NCBI GenBank assembly: GCA_003168255.1
Contig: PMSU01000109.1
Coordinates: forward strand, 1 to 64,000
From: Actinomycetota bacterium
GTDB lineage: Bacteria; Actinomycetota; Actinomycetes; Streptosporangiales; Streptosporangiaceae
Direction: 5' to 3'
DNA: 64,000 nucleotides
A program made the position numbers and the translations under genes. This document shows, piece after piece, positions 16,625 through 25,020 of the stretch (the stretch's first letter is position 1; every line of letters begins with the position of its first letter). The notes beneath the pieces were generated by a model. That model searched no databases. It worked only from the letters and a program-made list of their open reading frames with translations, and was not told where the DNA came from.

Positions 16625-17953
16625 ATGCTCCCGGATGCAGTGCTGCCGGTCCCGGCGTCGCTGATGACGCTGCTGGCCGTGTTCTCCCCGTTGTTCACCG
16701 CCCCGTCGTTCCGCACGTTCACGGCACTGGCCTGCGGTTTCCTCGCGCAGCCGGGGAAGCGGACGGTGTGCGGGATGCTGACCGGGGCGGGCCTGTCGCG
16801 GCGGTGGCCGCATGACCGGGCGCACTCTTTCTTCTCCCGTGCCCGCTGGAACCCCGATGACCTGGGACTGTGCGCGGCGAGGCTGGTGATCGCGCTGCTG
16901 GTGCCGGACCGGGGGCCGGTGGAGGTGCTGATCGATGACACGCTGTTCCGCAGGCGGGGGAAACGGGTCTGGGCAGCGTCGTGGTTTCATGACGGCTCAG
17001 TGGCCGGACCTGTGAAAACAGGCTACGGGAACAACTGGGTCGTGCTCGCCGTCCGGGTTCGGCTGCCCATGATCTCCCGTCCCGCGGCGGTTCCCGTGAT
17101 GGCGAAGCTGGTGATCAACGGCACCATGTCCGCGTCGCGGCTGTGGCTGGCCCGCCGCATGGTCACCCGCCTCGCCGCGGGACTGCCCGGCCGGGAAGTC
17201 CATGTCACGGCCGATTCCGCCTACGCCGGCCAGGAACTGAAAGAACTGCCCGGCGGCGTGACCTGGACCACCAGGCTCCGCAGCAACGCAGCGCTCTATG
17301 ACCTGCCGCCGGAGCGGACCGGGAAGCGGGGACGGCCCCGCGCCAGGGGAGACCGGCTCCCCTCGCTGGCGAAGATCGCCGCCACGGCAGCGTTCTCGCA
17401 GGTCACCGTCACCCGCTACGGCAAGACCGAGACCATCGCCGGGCACGCCTTCACCTGCCTGTGGTACTGCGTCACCGGCACGGAGACCGTCACCGTCGTC
17501 CTCATCCGCGACAAATCGAAAACCGGGTACGACCTCGCCCTCGTCACCACCCAGCAGCGCCCCGGCATCGTCGCGGTGATCGAAAGATACGCAGCCAGAT
17601 GGGCAATTGAAGTCGCGATCGAGGACGCGAAGCAGCTCTTCGGCACCGGGCAGGCCCGTAACCGCACCGCTCGCGCGGTCGAGCGCACCATCCCGTTCAT
17701 GCTCGCCTGCCAGGCCATCGCCATCACCTGGTATTCCACCGCCGGCCACAGCCCGGCCGACACCGCGGCCCGCCGCGCGAACGCGCCCTGGTACACGTCG
17801 AAGACCGAGCCGTCCACCGCCGACATGACCGCCAAGCTCCGCCGCGTCATCATCGCCGCCAAATTTAAGCCACTTCGCCCTGAACAGCCCAAACCCGAAG
17901 AAATCCATGCCATCCGGCTGGCCTGGGAAGACGCCGAAGACCTCGCCGCCTAA
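16625..17953 (+). CDS. IS701-family DDE transposase
   Basis: The 442-residue protein has the DDE-type catalytic acids in EVLIDDTLFRRRGKRVWAAS, HVTADSAYAGQELK and WAIEVAIEDAKQLFGTGQAR. It catalyses cut-and-paste movement of the element through its terminal repeats. The length is normal for IS701 transposases and no frameshift is seen, so it may be active. It ends four bases before the right inverted repeat. Confidence 0.9.
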   Translation: MLPDAVLPVPASLMTLLAVFSPLFTAPSFRTFTALACGFLAQPGKRTVCGMLTGAGLSRRWPHDRAHSFFSRARWNPDDLGLCAARLVIALLVPDRGPVEVLIDDTLFRRRGKRVWAASWFHDGSVAGPVKTGYGNNWVVLAVRVRLPMISRPAAVPVMAKLVINGTMSASRLWLARRMVTRLAAGLPGREVHVTADSAYAGQELKELPGGVTWTTRLRSNAALYDLPPERTGKRGRPRARGDRLPSLAKIAATAAFSQVTVTRYGKTETIAGHAFTCLWYCVTGTETVTVVLIRDKSKTGYDLALVTTQQRPGIVAVIERYAARWAIEVAIEDAKQLFGTGQARNRTARAVERTIPFMLACQAIAITWYSTAGHSPADTAARRANAPWYTSKTEPSTADMTAKLRRVIIAAKFKPLRPEQPKPEEIHAIRLAWEDAEDLAA

Positions 17954-17968
17954 ACCGCGAAAGTCGAG

Positions 17969-18416
17969 GCTTCAAGGGAAGATTAGCGAACTCGTTACTA
18001 TACGACAATCCGATGATACGTTTAATATGTGGCGAGAGGCGCTGTCGAACGCTCTATTGCAAGTTCAGCGCATACCTCGTGAAAGTGACAAGTGGCAGGA
18101 GGATGCAAACGCCGTCCTGTTTTCTGAGTTGGAACCATTGCGTTTGAAACTCCAACGAGCAGCTTCGAAATCACCTGTACTTGCAGCAATGGAGCTAGGA
18201 GCATCTAAAATAGCGATTGCGGGTGCTGGTGCGTGGGCTGGCTGGGCCACTGGCGGTACATTGGCGTCAGCAATGGCGTCTTCTGCAGCCACATCAGGTC
18301 TGGAATCAACCGTCTCATACTTCAAGGCCGCAAGCGCTCGGCGTCAGAGCAAAGCAGTGCTAGACATTGCCTTTGCCTTCCAGCCCTCGACAAGATCACG
18401 GTCATCGACGGATTGA
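17969..18416 (+). pseudogene. 3' part of an unknown gene cut by the IS
   Basis: Just beyond the right inverted repeat an open frame reads LQGKISELVTIRQSDDTFNM, then AMELGASKIAIAGAGAWAGW and SGLESTVSYFKAASARRQSK. It is protein-like, with a small-residue-rich helix that could be membrane-active. The start codon upstream in this frame lies inside the transposase gene, so the N-terminus has been lost. The family is not recognised. Confidence 0.45.
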
Positions 18417-18461
18417 CAATTAAGTGTCAAGCAGCCTGGAGCATTGCGCAGGGTACCGGAG

Positions 18462-18540
18462 CTGAGACCTCGACTCTTCGCCGTACCCCTGATAGGCGCC
18501 GAGGTTGTTGCCGTGAAAGATCAGAGGCAAGGGTGGCGCC
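18462..18540 (+). repeat. Diverged copy of the IR-containing segment near att2
   Basis: GAGACCTCGACT, CCCCTGATAGGCGCCGAGGT, TTGCCGTGAAAGATCA and CAAGGGTGG match 19665-19738 closely and in order. Both segments can be read as the same peptide end (PLIGAEVVAVK in one, PSIGAEVLPWK in the other). They may be two remnants of the same gene end or of an origin-linked sequence. Confidence 0.55.
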
Positions 18541-18556
18541 GCAGTAGCCGTAGGGC

Positions 18557-19090
18557 TTAGAGGGGCGTGGTGCTCCGATCAACAATTGCCCAGACCCATA
18601 CGCCCAACGCGATCGCGGTCCATATGAAAGTCCCGGCAAGACTATTCGTGGGAATGTTGAGGGTTGGAACGAGGATAAAACCGAATACGGCGAGCCCGAG
18701 ACCGAGCCAGAACTTCCACGCCGCGGTGCGGTACGTGTAAAGGAACGACCAGAAAGAAAGGAATACGGCAAGGAGCACTGCGGCCGTTCGCGACTTTGCC
18801 CCAACTTGTCCCGGCTTCCTGCCAGATACCGGCGTACCGCACCTCGGACATATGGCGGCCGTAGCCACCAGTCCGTTGCCACACGTAACGCAATATTGAG
18901 CAGGAGCACTGGCCTGGAACGGCGAAGGAGGACCACCAGGTGACTGCAAACCTTGTTGCCACAATGGCGAGTTGGTATCGCGAGGGGCCTCGGCCCACGA
19001 ACCGCTAGGCGCCGCAGGTTGCGTCTCTGGCGGGTACCATTTTCCGTCCGCTGCTTGCCACCAACCCGGGCCCTGCGCTTCCTCGCTCAC
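18557..19090 (-). CDS. Membrane protein with GWW/DUF2510-like N-terminus and zinc ribbon
   Basis: The 177-residue protein begins with a DUF2510-like motif (GPGWWQAADGKWYPPE, about residues 7-22) and a Pro/Ser-rich linker. A zinc ribbon of two CxxC pairs follows (YCVTCGNGLV and CPRCGTPV). About three hydrophobic segments make up residues 100-170 (AAVLLAVFLSFWSFLYTYRT, FWLGLGLAVFGFILVP and TFIWTAIALGVWVWAIVD). This resembles small actinomycete membrane proteins of the TM2/zinc-ribbon type. Function is unknown. It is the last gene before att2. Confidence 0.75.
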   Translation of the reverse strand: MSEEAQGPGWWQAADGKWYPPETQPAAPSGSWAEAPRDTNSPLWQQGLQSPGGPPSPFQASAPAQYCVTCGNGLVATAAICPRCGTPVSGRKPGQVGAKSRTAAVLLAVFLSFWSFLYTYRTAAWKFWLGLGLAVFGFILVPTLNIPTNSLAGTFIWTAIALGVWVWAIVDRSTTPL

Positions 19091-19394
19091 GGTCTCCCTC
19101 CCTAGCCAGCCTAGCTCTACTAGAGCCTAGTGCCTCGTCACGCGAGTAGTGAGTGTCTGGGCGGCTCGATCAGACTCAAGCCAAGCACGCTTGCTCCACT
19201 GGAGTTGTGCCGAGCCTGCCAGCCAACCGGCGCTTGACACAGTCGTCGCGACGCCGATACCGACGAGTGACTTGGGCGCGTATTGGGCGCAACCAGCCGC
19301 CGCCAGCCGTGATCAGCCGTAGCCACCCGGAGAGCCAGAGGCAGCGCCTCACCACGTTTGGGCAGGTGAGGCGCTGCCTCTGGCTGTTCACGAG

Positions 19395-19441
19395 TGGTGG
19401 GCACAACTGGGTTCGAACCAGTGACCCCTCGCTTGTAAGGC
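19395..19441 (-). other. attL-type site: 47-bp copy of tRNA-Val 3' half (att2)
   Basis: The 47 bases are identical to 24648-24694 and include the CCA end, acceptor 3' strand, T-arm and part of the anticodon arm. Sequence diverges right after the shared core. This is the expected product of site-specific integration into the tRNA 3' half. Confidence 0.9.
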
Positions 19442-19664
19442 ACGTCCAGACTGTCGGTTACTGTCGCTCATCTGGGTATCCGATGCTCTCGGGTCTGACG
19501 CGATCGGCACGAATCGTATGTCGTTGTGGTCAACGGTAGTGGTCAGATTCGCCACGCAGCACGCGTTATATCCCGGCTCATGCGAGAGACGGAACGCCGT
19601 CAACCACGGCTTGACATCAGGCTGTCAGCCGACAGGCATGATCCTTAACGGGTGGTGTGACAAG

Positions 19665-19776
19665 TCGAGACCTGCCCCATCCCCCTCGATAGGTGCCGAG
19701 GTCTTGCCGTGGAAGATCACAGTCAAGGTGGAGCGCCCGGAGCGAAGCGAGGACGTACGACCTTGACTGTGATCTT
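19665..19776. repeat. 17-bp perfect inverted repeat with conserved upstream block
   Basis: AAGATCACAGTCAAGGT (19713-19729) is the exact reverse complement of 19760-19776, separated by 30 bases (GAGCGCCCGGAGCGAAGCGA core). The preceding 48 bases match the segment at 18462. Position next to att2 and on an element with a rolling-circle-type Rep makes an origin or transfer site possible, but a transcription terminator is also possible. The rest of 19442-20158 has no gene I can support. Confidence 0.6.
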
Positions 19777-20158
19777 TGCGCGGTAAGAGGATGCCCGGCG
19801 CGAGGGGACGGGCGGCCAGCTCTTGCAGGCGTGGTCACCCGCGCGTCGGCGCGGTACCGGTCGCGGCGGGTACTGGCCAGCGGCCTCGGGCGGCTGCCGC
19901 CGCGTCCGGAGGGCTCCCGTCCGCAGGACGCGGCAATGCTGCCGCCCCCGGTGACCGCAGGGTGCCAGCCCACCCCGGCCAGCGACGGCGGGATGCCGCG
20001 CCGGTTCGCGCGCCGGTGGCCCGCAGTCTGCGCACCGGAGCGGACCCAGCCCGGCCCTGACTGGCGCGCCGAAGGCGTGCCCTTGAAACCGTAAAGAAAG
20101 TCCTCACAGGCTTAAGGAACCGGCTCCATCAGCGACCATCGCGACGCCTGCTGTGCTG

Positions 20159-21070
20159 TCAATCGTGATCTTCTGGCGGGTTGGCAAGTTCGTATTGCCT
20201 GCGTGCTTGGCCCCTGGTGCTGGCGCGCAGCTCACGGTAGGACGCGGCGAATGCTGACCACCAACGGGGATCGGCTGAGCTGATTGTTTGCGCGAGCTGT
20301 TGCCCGGCGTCAGTTCGGAGTGCACCAACCGAGGTCTCTTGCCATGGCGCAGTGTTGTAGCCCCGAGTTTGGTATTCGATCGCTTGCATCAGGGTCTCGA
20401 TCTTGTCTGCGTCGTGGGCAACCCGTGATTCGAGGGTTTCCTCGGCTTCGTATTCCGCTACAAGCTCTTGAAAGACCTTGCCCACGTCGTCGGGCATGGC
20501 TGATGTCTGATGAGCTGACACGGCCTCTGGGACAGCCGTGGTGACGTAGGCACGCCCGACCGATGGGACGTCACCAATCCTGGTCTCGTGCGCGTCGTGC
20601 AGGAGGCAAAGCGCAGCGGTGCGTCCTACGTCCGCGCCTTCCAGGGTGGCCAGTGCGATACCCACGATGCCAACGCGGAAAGAGTGCTCGGCCACAGTCT
20701 CTGGCGGGGAAATACCTAGCAGTAGCCAGCCAGCGCGCGGCAGGTTCTTTAGGTGGCCCATCTCGAACAGGAATGTTGCTATCCCCGCGAGCGGCTGATC
20801 TTCACCCGATGGGGCGGGCAGGCTTGCCCGGTCGCGGACGTAGACGCCGCTTCCGGCGCGGCTGTCAACGAACCCTTCGTCTCGAAGGGTGCGGATAGCG
20901 GTCTGGACTGTCATGCGCGAGACGCCGAAGAACTTCGCTAGTTCGTGGCCAGTCGGGAGCTGCGAACCAGGGGCAAGTTCCCCGGTGAGGATCGCGGCTC
21001 GGATGGATGCAGCGATCTGCACGTTTGGTTGCCGTTTGTCGGCGGGATCGATGTGCTGCATACCCAACAT
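20159..21070 (-). CDS. GntR-type winged-helix regulator fused to an HD-domain hydrolase
   Basis: The 303-residue protein has a GntR-type DNA-binding domain at about residues 10-80 (PTGHELAKFFGVSRMTVQTA, then AGSGVYVRDR). An HD phosphohydrolase domain covers about 95-270: GISPPETVAEHSFRVGIVGI, CLLHDAHETRIGDV and HDADKIETLMQAIEYQ. The HD part resembles YfbR/HDDC2 5'-nucleotidases, with His, HD and Asp metal ligands present. The ATG adjoins a palindrome that probably serves as its operator. It may sense nucleotides and control excision or replication of the element. Confidence 0.85.
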   Translation of the reverse strand: MLGMQHIDPADKRQPNVQIAASIRAAILTGELAPGSQLPTGHELAKFFGVSRMTVQTAIRTLRDEGFVDSRAGSGVYVRDRASLPAPSGEDQPLAGIATFLFEMGHLKNLPRAGWLLLGISPPETVAEHSFRVGIVGIALATLEGADVGRTAALCLLHDAHETRIGDVPSVGRAYVTTAVPEAVSAHQTSAMPDDVGKVFQELVAEYEAEETLESRVAHDADKIETLMQAIEYQTRGYNTAPWQETSVGALRTDAGQQLAQTISSADPRWWSAFAASYRELRASTRGQARRQYELANPPEDHD

Positions 21071-21073
21071 ACT

Positions 21074-21166
21074 ACCTGCCTAGGCAGGTTAGCGCCATGT
21101 TTGACAGACCTGCCCAGGCAGAGTTAGGATCAGCCTAGGTCGCTTTACAAGTTACCTAGGCAGACA
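21074..21166. promoter_or_regulatory. Cluster of CCTAGGCAG operator-like sites in the divergent region
   Basis: ACCTGCCTAGGCAGGT at 21074-21089 is a perfect 16-bp palindrome. ACCTGCCCAGGCAG at 21108-21121 is near-identical, and TACCTAGGCAGACAGG near 21153 and CAGCCTAGG near 21131 are partial copies. They sit between the GntR-HD gene and the rightward genes, as expected for autoregulation and repression of the replication/integration genes. Confidence 0.75.
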
Positions 21167-21254
21167 GGAGAGACAGGTCACCACGTAACACAACAGGCCC
21201 CGACGGTGGCACCCGTCGAGGCCCAAGCATCGATCACGATTGGAGTCACTCTCG

Positions 21255-21731
21255 ATGCACACACATGGTACAGCGGTACTTGATCGACCGACAGACACGA
21301 CACCAGCGCGGCCAGCGCGAGCGTCGGCACTCATCATCAGCGTGGACGCGCGTGACCAGGGACCAGCCAGAAGCACGTATGACGATGCAAAGGAGCTGGC
21401 AACTGGGACCGGCGGTGTTCGCGATCTGGAGTATGGAGAGCTGGCCGTGGCGCTCAGCGCGTCCGGTGTCCATCCCAAGCACTTCCGGTCGGCTGAGCCC
21501 GCTCAGCTCATGGCGTGGGCCGCACAGGGCCTAGCCCAGCTCGGCATCGAACGTGTCCGGCACTACACCGCTCGCACCCAGCGCATCAACTTCCATGTCT
21601 CCTACAACTACAACCCGCCTGCCGATCAGGCCGAGTACGCCCGTATGTGGCCGTGCTCTTACAGGAGGGTTCAGTCCTGCCACGACGCCGCATGGCGTCT
21701 TGCTTTCCCGCTGCCGGGGGGCGCTCTCTGA
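21255..21731 (+). CDS. Hypothetical AICE protein upstream of repSA
   Basis: The 158-residue protein contains LEYGELAVALSASGVHPKHF and MAWAAQGLAQLGIERVRHYT. The ATG at 21255 has GGAG nine bases upstream. It begins the rightward operon and overlaps the start of the replication gene by 40 bases. No domain is recognised. Position suggests a regulator or cofactor of replication. Confidence 0.6.
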   Translation: MHTHGTAVLDRPTDTTPARPARASALIISVDARDQGPARSTYDDAKELATGTGGVRDLEYGELAVALSASGVHPKHFRSAEPAQLMAWAAQGLAQLGIERVRHYTARTQRINFHVSYNYNPPADQAEYARMWPCSYRRVQSCHDAAWRLAFPLPGGAL

Positions 21732-23227
21732 GCACCGCCGCGCCGGTCACCTTCGCCCCTGGGCGGTCCCGTCCAGGGGCGGATGTGACCGCCTGCGCCA
21801 CCAGCTCCGTGCAAGATCACCGTCAAGCGCCGGTTGACACTAGCTCTGACGACTTCGACCGCTGGGAAAGCCAGGTCGCCGCCACCGGCTACTGTCATCA
21901 CCCAGTCCGGCTGGCCGGGCGCATCGATGCGATCGACCTGGCCACGGGTGAGCTGCGGCCGATGTACAACACCGACGGTGAGCCCGGCGGAACTCTGCTC
22001 GTGGCCTGTGGCAACCGCCGCGAGTCCGCCTGCCCACCCTGCTCAAAGGTGTACAAGCGAGATGCTCGCCACATTGTCCGGGCGGGCCTGACCGGCAACT
22101 ACGCGACGCACCCGGCCGTGTTTGCCACGTTTACCGCGCCCTCGTTCGGCCCGGTCCATGCTCGCCGCAAGCGCGGTAAGACGGTCCTGCCCTGCCGTCC
22201 TCGTCGCGACACCAACGACCGCCGCTGCCCGCACGGCCGCGACATCTCCTGCGCGGCACGCCACCACGAGAACGATCCACGGCTCGGCCAGCCCCTGTGC
22301 CCGGATTGCTACGACTATCCGGCCGCCGTACTGTTCAATGCCTGCGCGGGCGAACTGTGGCGCCGGTTCACTATCTACCTGCCCCGCCACCTCGCCCGCC
22401 TCACCGGAATCAAGATCGGCCAGCTCCGCAAGCATCTGGTGATCCGCTACGTCAAGGTAGCCGAATACCAGGCCAGAGGCGCAGTCCACTACCACGCCGT
22501 GATCCGCCTCGACGCTCCCGGCGAGGACTACCAGCCGCCACCCGGCCACTACACCGCCGATCTGCTGTGCAAGGCCATCACATCTGCCGCTGCCGCCGTC
22601 CGCCTGGTCCTGGCCCCCGACACCGGCCACCCGGCCATGCCCGCGCTGACACTCTGCTTCGGCGTGCAGACCGACACCCGGCCAGTCCGCCACGACACCA
22701 CCGGCCAGGCGCTGACCGTCGCGGCGGTGTCCAACTACATCGCCAAGTACATCACCAAGACCCTTGACGTGCCCGGCCTGCCCGATCACCCCATACGGAA
22801 CTCGGCCAGCATCGGCCGATTGTCCTGCCCGGCGCACTACCGGCAGATGATCACCACTGCGTGGCAGCTCGGCGCGCAGAACGCGACCGGTGATTCCCGA
22901 CTCAGACTGCACGCGCACGCGCTCGGCTTCGGCGGGCACTTCCTGACCAAATCCCGCCACTACTCCACCACCTTCGGGGAACGCCGCGCCGTCCGCCGTG
23001 ACTACCGCCGCGCCCAGCGCCATCCGGACGGCGAGACCGACCCTTGGGGCCGCTCCCTCGATGACACGGTCGTCCTGGTCCTCAAGACGTGGACCGTCAC
23101 CGGCACCGGCTACCGCACCATGGCCGAAGCCGACCTGGCCATGTCGGCCGCAGCACGAGCCCGCGAGCATGATGAATGGCTGTCGCAAACTTACCTAGTC
23201 CGCGCAATTAATTCGGAGGAGGAATGA
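21692..23227 (+). CDS. repSA: RepSA-type replication initiator
   Basis: The 511-residue protein carries two Cys-rich zinc-binding regions (CGNRRESACPPCSKVYKRDA, and HGRDISC to LCPDC) and the HUH-like metal motif ARGAVHYHAVIRLDAPG. The nicking-tyrosine motif is SNYIAKYITKTLD. These are features of RepSA of pSAM2 and related rolling-circle AICEs. It would nick the element origin and start replication of the excised circle. ATG 21692 is the first clear start; a GGAGG further upstream suggests a start near 21677 is possible. Confidence 0.88.
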   Translation: MASCFPAAGGRSLSTAAPVTFAPGRSRPGADVTACATSSVQDHRQAPVDTSSDDFDRWESQVAATGYCHHPVRLAGRIDAIDLATGELRPMYNTDGEPGGTLLVACGNRRESACPPCSKVYKRDARHIVRAGLTGNYATHPAVFATFTAPSFGPVHARRKRGKTVLPCRPRRDTNDRRCPHGRDISCAARHHENDPRLGQPLCPDCYDYPAAVLFNACAGELWRRFTIYLPRHLARLTGIKIGQLRKHLVIRYVKVAEYQARGAVHYHAVIRLDAPGEDYQPPPGHYTADLLCKAITSAAAAVRLVLAPDTGHPAMPALTLCFGVQTDTRPVRHDTTGQALTVAAVSNYIAKYITKTLDVPGLPDHPIRNSASIGRLSCPAHYRQMITTAWQLGAQNATGDSRLRLHAHALGFGGHFLTKSRHYSTTFGERRAVRRDYRRAQRHPDGETDPWGRSLDDTVVLVLKTWTVTGTGYRTMAEADLAMSAAARAREHDEWLSQTYLVRAINSEEE

Positions 23228-23234
23228 TGTACAG

Positions 23235-23423
23235 ATGGAGAATTTGCTTTACCGACCAAAAGAGGCCGCTAAGGCTCTTGGCGTTGGTCGGGACAAGCTC
23301 TATGACTTGATCCGTTCAGGGCGGCTAAATTCAGTCAAAGATGGTGGTGCTCGGTTCATCACTGCCGATGCGATGCGGGCTTATGTGGAATTGCTTCAAG
23401 CCGAAGCATCGGAGGCAGCTTAA
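23235..23423 (+). CDS. xis: Excisionase (Xis), MerR-like helix-turn-helix
   Basis: The 62-residue protein has the excisionase signature YRPKEAAKALGVGRDKLYDL and IRSGRLNSVKDGGARFITAD, a winged helix that bends att DNA. It is seven bases after repSA and overlaps the integrase start (TAATGA), so it is coupled to it. It directs the integrase towards excision. Confidence 0.93.
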   Translation: MENLLYRPKEAAKALGVGRDKLYDLIRSGRLNSVKDGGARFITADAMRAYVELLQAEASEAA

Positions 23424-24583
23424 TGACAGGCAGCAAGCCGGCACGTGGCCGCCAGCGTTCTAATGGCGAGGGAACAATATCAGGTCCGCGTAAAGATGGT
23501 CGCTACGTCGGAGCCTTCTACGCACTCACCACGGCGGGGACCCGTAAGCGTGTCTACGTCTATGGTCGCACCCGCGAGGAAGCGCATGGCCGCCTGGTCG
23601 AAGAGCAGGCTAAGGCTGGCCGAGGTATCCCAGTCCCTGATCGATCGTGGAGACTCGGCCCGTATCTCGATTACTGGCTTGAGAACGTGATCAAGCCCAC
23701 CAGGCGGCCAGCGACTTATGCGTTGTACAAGACGAATATTCGGCTGCATCTTGTTCCTGGTCTGGGCAAACACCAGCTCAAACGGCTCTCAGTGCCGGTC
23801 GTTCAGAGCTTCTTGAACGGCAAGATACGCGAAGGCCAGTCCGTGCGTAACGTGCAGATTCTGCGTCAAATCCTGAGTGCCGCACTATCGCGCGCCCTAC
23901 GAGAAGAACTTATTCTTCGCAACGTTGCCCGCCTCGTTGAGCTGCCTATGTGGGAGCCCGCCGAAGTAATACCGTGGACGCCCACTGAGGCGCTAGCCTT
24001 TCTTCAGGCCGCCGCTTCCGACCCGCTCTATCCAGCCTTCGTTCTCTTGCTCCTTTACGGTATGCGACGCGGTGAAGTCCTCGGCCTGCGCTGGGTAGAC
24101 GTCGATGATGAGACGCTTCGCGTCCGCCAGCAAGTACAGCGCATCCAAGGCCAATTGCAGTTCGGTCCGGTTAAGACGCGTGCGGGCTGCCGTGATCTTC
24201 CGCTACTGGGGCTGGCTAAAGACGCACTCACAACCCGTCGTACAGCCCAAGGCATCGACCACGCAAGGCTGGGCAGCGCATGGACCGATACAGGTTTGGT
24301 CTTTACCACCAAGACCGGCAGGCCAATCGAGCCGCGCAATCTTGTGCGATCTTTTACTCGCCTCTGCGAAGACAACGGCATCCGCCGGATACGTGTCCAC
24401 GCCCTTCGCCACACCACCGCATCACTGCTCAAGAAACTCGGCGTCCCACCCCGTGACGCGCAAGTCATCCTCGGCCACGCACACGTCACCACCACGCAGC
24501 AGATCTATACACATGTCGATGAGGCTGCACAGCGTGACGCGCTGACCAGGCTGAACAAGCTGCTCGGCGGGAACGAATCATGA
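23423..24583 (+). CDS. int: Tyrosine site-specific integrase
   Basis: The 386-residue protein has an AP2-like arm-binding N-terminus, a SAM-like core-binding domain (about 75-160) and a catalytic domain. The catalytic residues are visible in GMRRGEVLGLRWVDV (Arg), RVHALRHTTASLL (His-x-x-Arg), and GHAHVTTTQQIYTHV (His, Tyr about 362). It recombines the 47-bp tRNA-Val core. It ends 64 bases before that core, the usual place for an AICE integrase. No frameshift is seen. Confidence 0.95.
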   Translation: MTGSKPARGRQRSNGEGTISGPRKDGRYVGAFYALTTAGTRKRVYVYGRTREEAHGRLVEEQAKAGRGIPVPDRSWRLGPYLDYWLENVIKPTRRPATYALYKTNIRLHLVPGLGKHQLKRLSVPVVQSFLNGKIREGQSVRNVQILRQILSAALSRALREELILRNVARLVELPMWEPAEVIPWTPTEALAFLQAAASDPLYPAFVLLLLYGMRRGEVLGLRWVDVDDETLRVRQQVQRIQGQLQFGPVKTRAGCRDLPLLGLAKDALTTRRTAQGIDHARLGSAWTDTGLVFTTKTGRPIEPRNLVRSFTRLCEDNGIRRIRVHALRHTTASLLKKLGVPPRDAQVILGHAHVTTTQQIYTHVDEAAQRDALTRLNKLLGGNES

Positions 24584-24647
24584 CCGGGTTGTGGTCAACC
24601 TTGGTGGTCATTCGCCGTCTCCAGCCGGTCATACTGAACGTTTTCCC

Positions 24648-24722
24648 TGGTGGGCACAACTGGGTTCGAACCAGTGACCCCTCGCTTGTAAGGCGAGTGC
24701 TCTACCGCTGAGCTATGCGCCC
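24648..24722 (-). tRNA. tRNA-Val (anticodon UAC), integration target
   Basis: The complement folds as a full cloverleaf: GGGCGCA/TGTGCCC acceptor stem, anticodon stem CTCGC/GCGAG with loop CTTACAA (anticodon TAC), T-loop GTTCGAAC, and an encoded CCA at 24650-24648. The 3' 47 bases double as the att core of the neighbouring element. The stretch 24723-25020 beyond it holds no gene I can support. Confidence 0.96.
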
Positions 24723-25020
24723 TGCATCGTGTCCCGCGTGCTGGCACCCAGAACGCAGACAGCATACGGTCTCGCGGGCGCCCCCGTCGCGCCGGCCGCA
24801 CCCGCTGGAGCGGTGACCTGGGGAAGCATCTCGGTGCTAGACCGTCCGGGGATGGCCGCCCGGCGACATGATCTTGTGCTGTCTTGCCCCCGACGTTTGG
24901 GCCACATTGCTCAGTCCCTGCCGGGTCGCTTGGCTCAGCAGCCGAACGCGTCGGCCCCGGCGCAGCGGCCTGAAGCCGCCCGCCGGGCCCGCGCGTGCTG
25001 TCCCTAGATGGCTGGTCCGG

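Larger units (their letters stand above)
16175..17968 (+). mobile_element. IS701-type insertion sequence with passenger gene
   Basis: CTCGACTTTCGC at 16175-16186 is the exact reverse complement of GCGAAAGTCGAG at 17957-17968, giving 12-bp terminal inverted repeats. Inside lie a DDE transposase (16625-17953) and a divergently oriented 113-residue gene (16215-16556). Gene fragments abut both ends, consistent with insertion into coding DNA or with later deletion. No target duplication could be assigned. At about 1.8 kb it is longer than usual for a one-gene IS701 member because of the passenger. Confidence 0.75.
19395..24694 (+). mobile_element. Compact actinomycete integrative element in tRNA-Val
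   Basis: Identical 47-bp segments at 19395-19441 and 24648-24694 bound the element; the right copy lies inside an intact tRNA-Val gene. Inside are a GntR-HD regulator, an unknown protein, RepSA-type replication initiator, Xis and tyrosine integrase. The integrase sits next to the intact tRNA, as in pSAM2-type AICEs. At 5.3 kb it is short, and no FtsK-like TraB or Spd transfer gene is present, so it may excise and replicate but not transfer unaided. Confidence 0.85.

Noticed and set aside
19442-20158. Several overlapping short open frames inside the left end of the element
   Set aside because: All have low-complexity Arg/Pro/Ala composition and pass through an inverted repeat; none has a credible start.
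24723-25020. Possible small gene between tRNA-Val and the peptidase
   Set aside because: The only open frame is Ala/Pro/Arg-rich, lacks a ribosome site and resembles no protein family.
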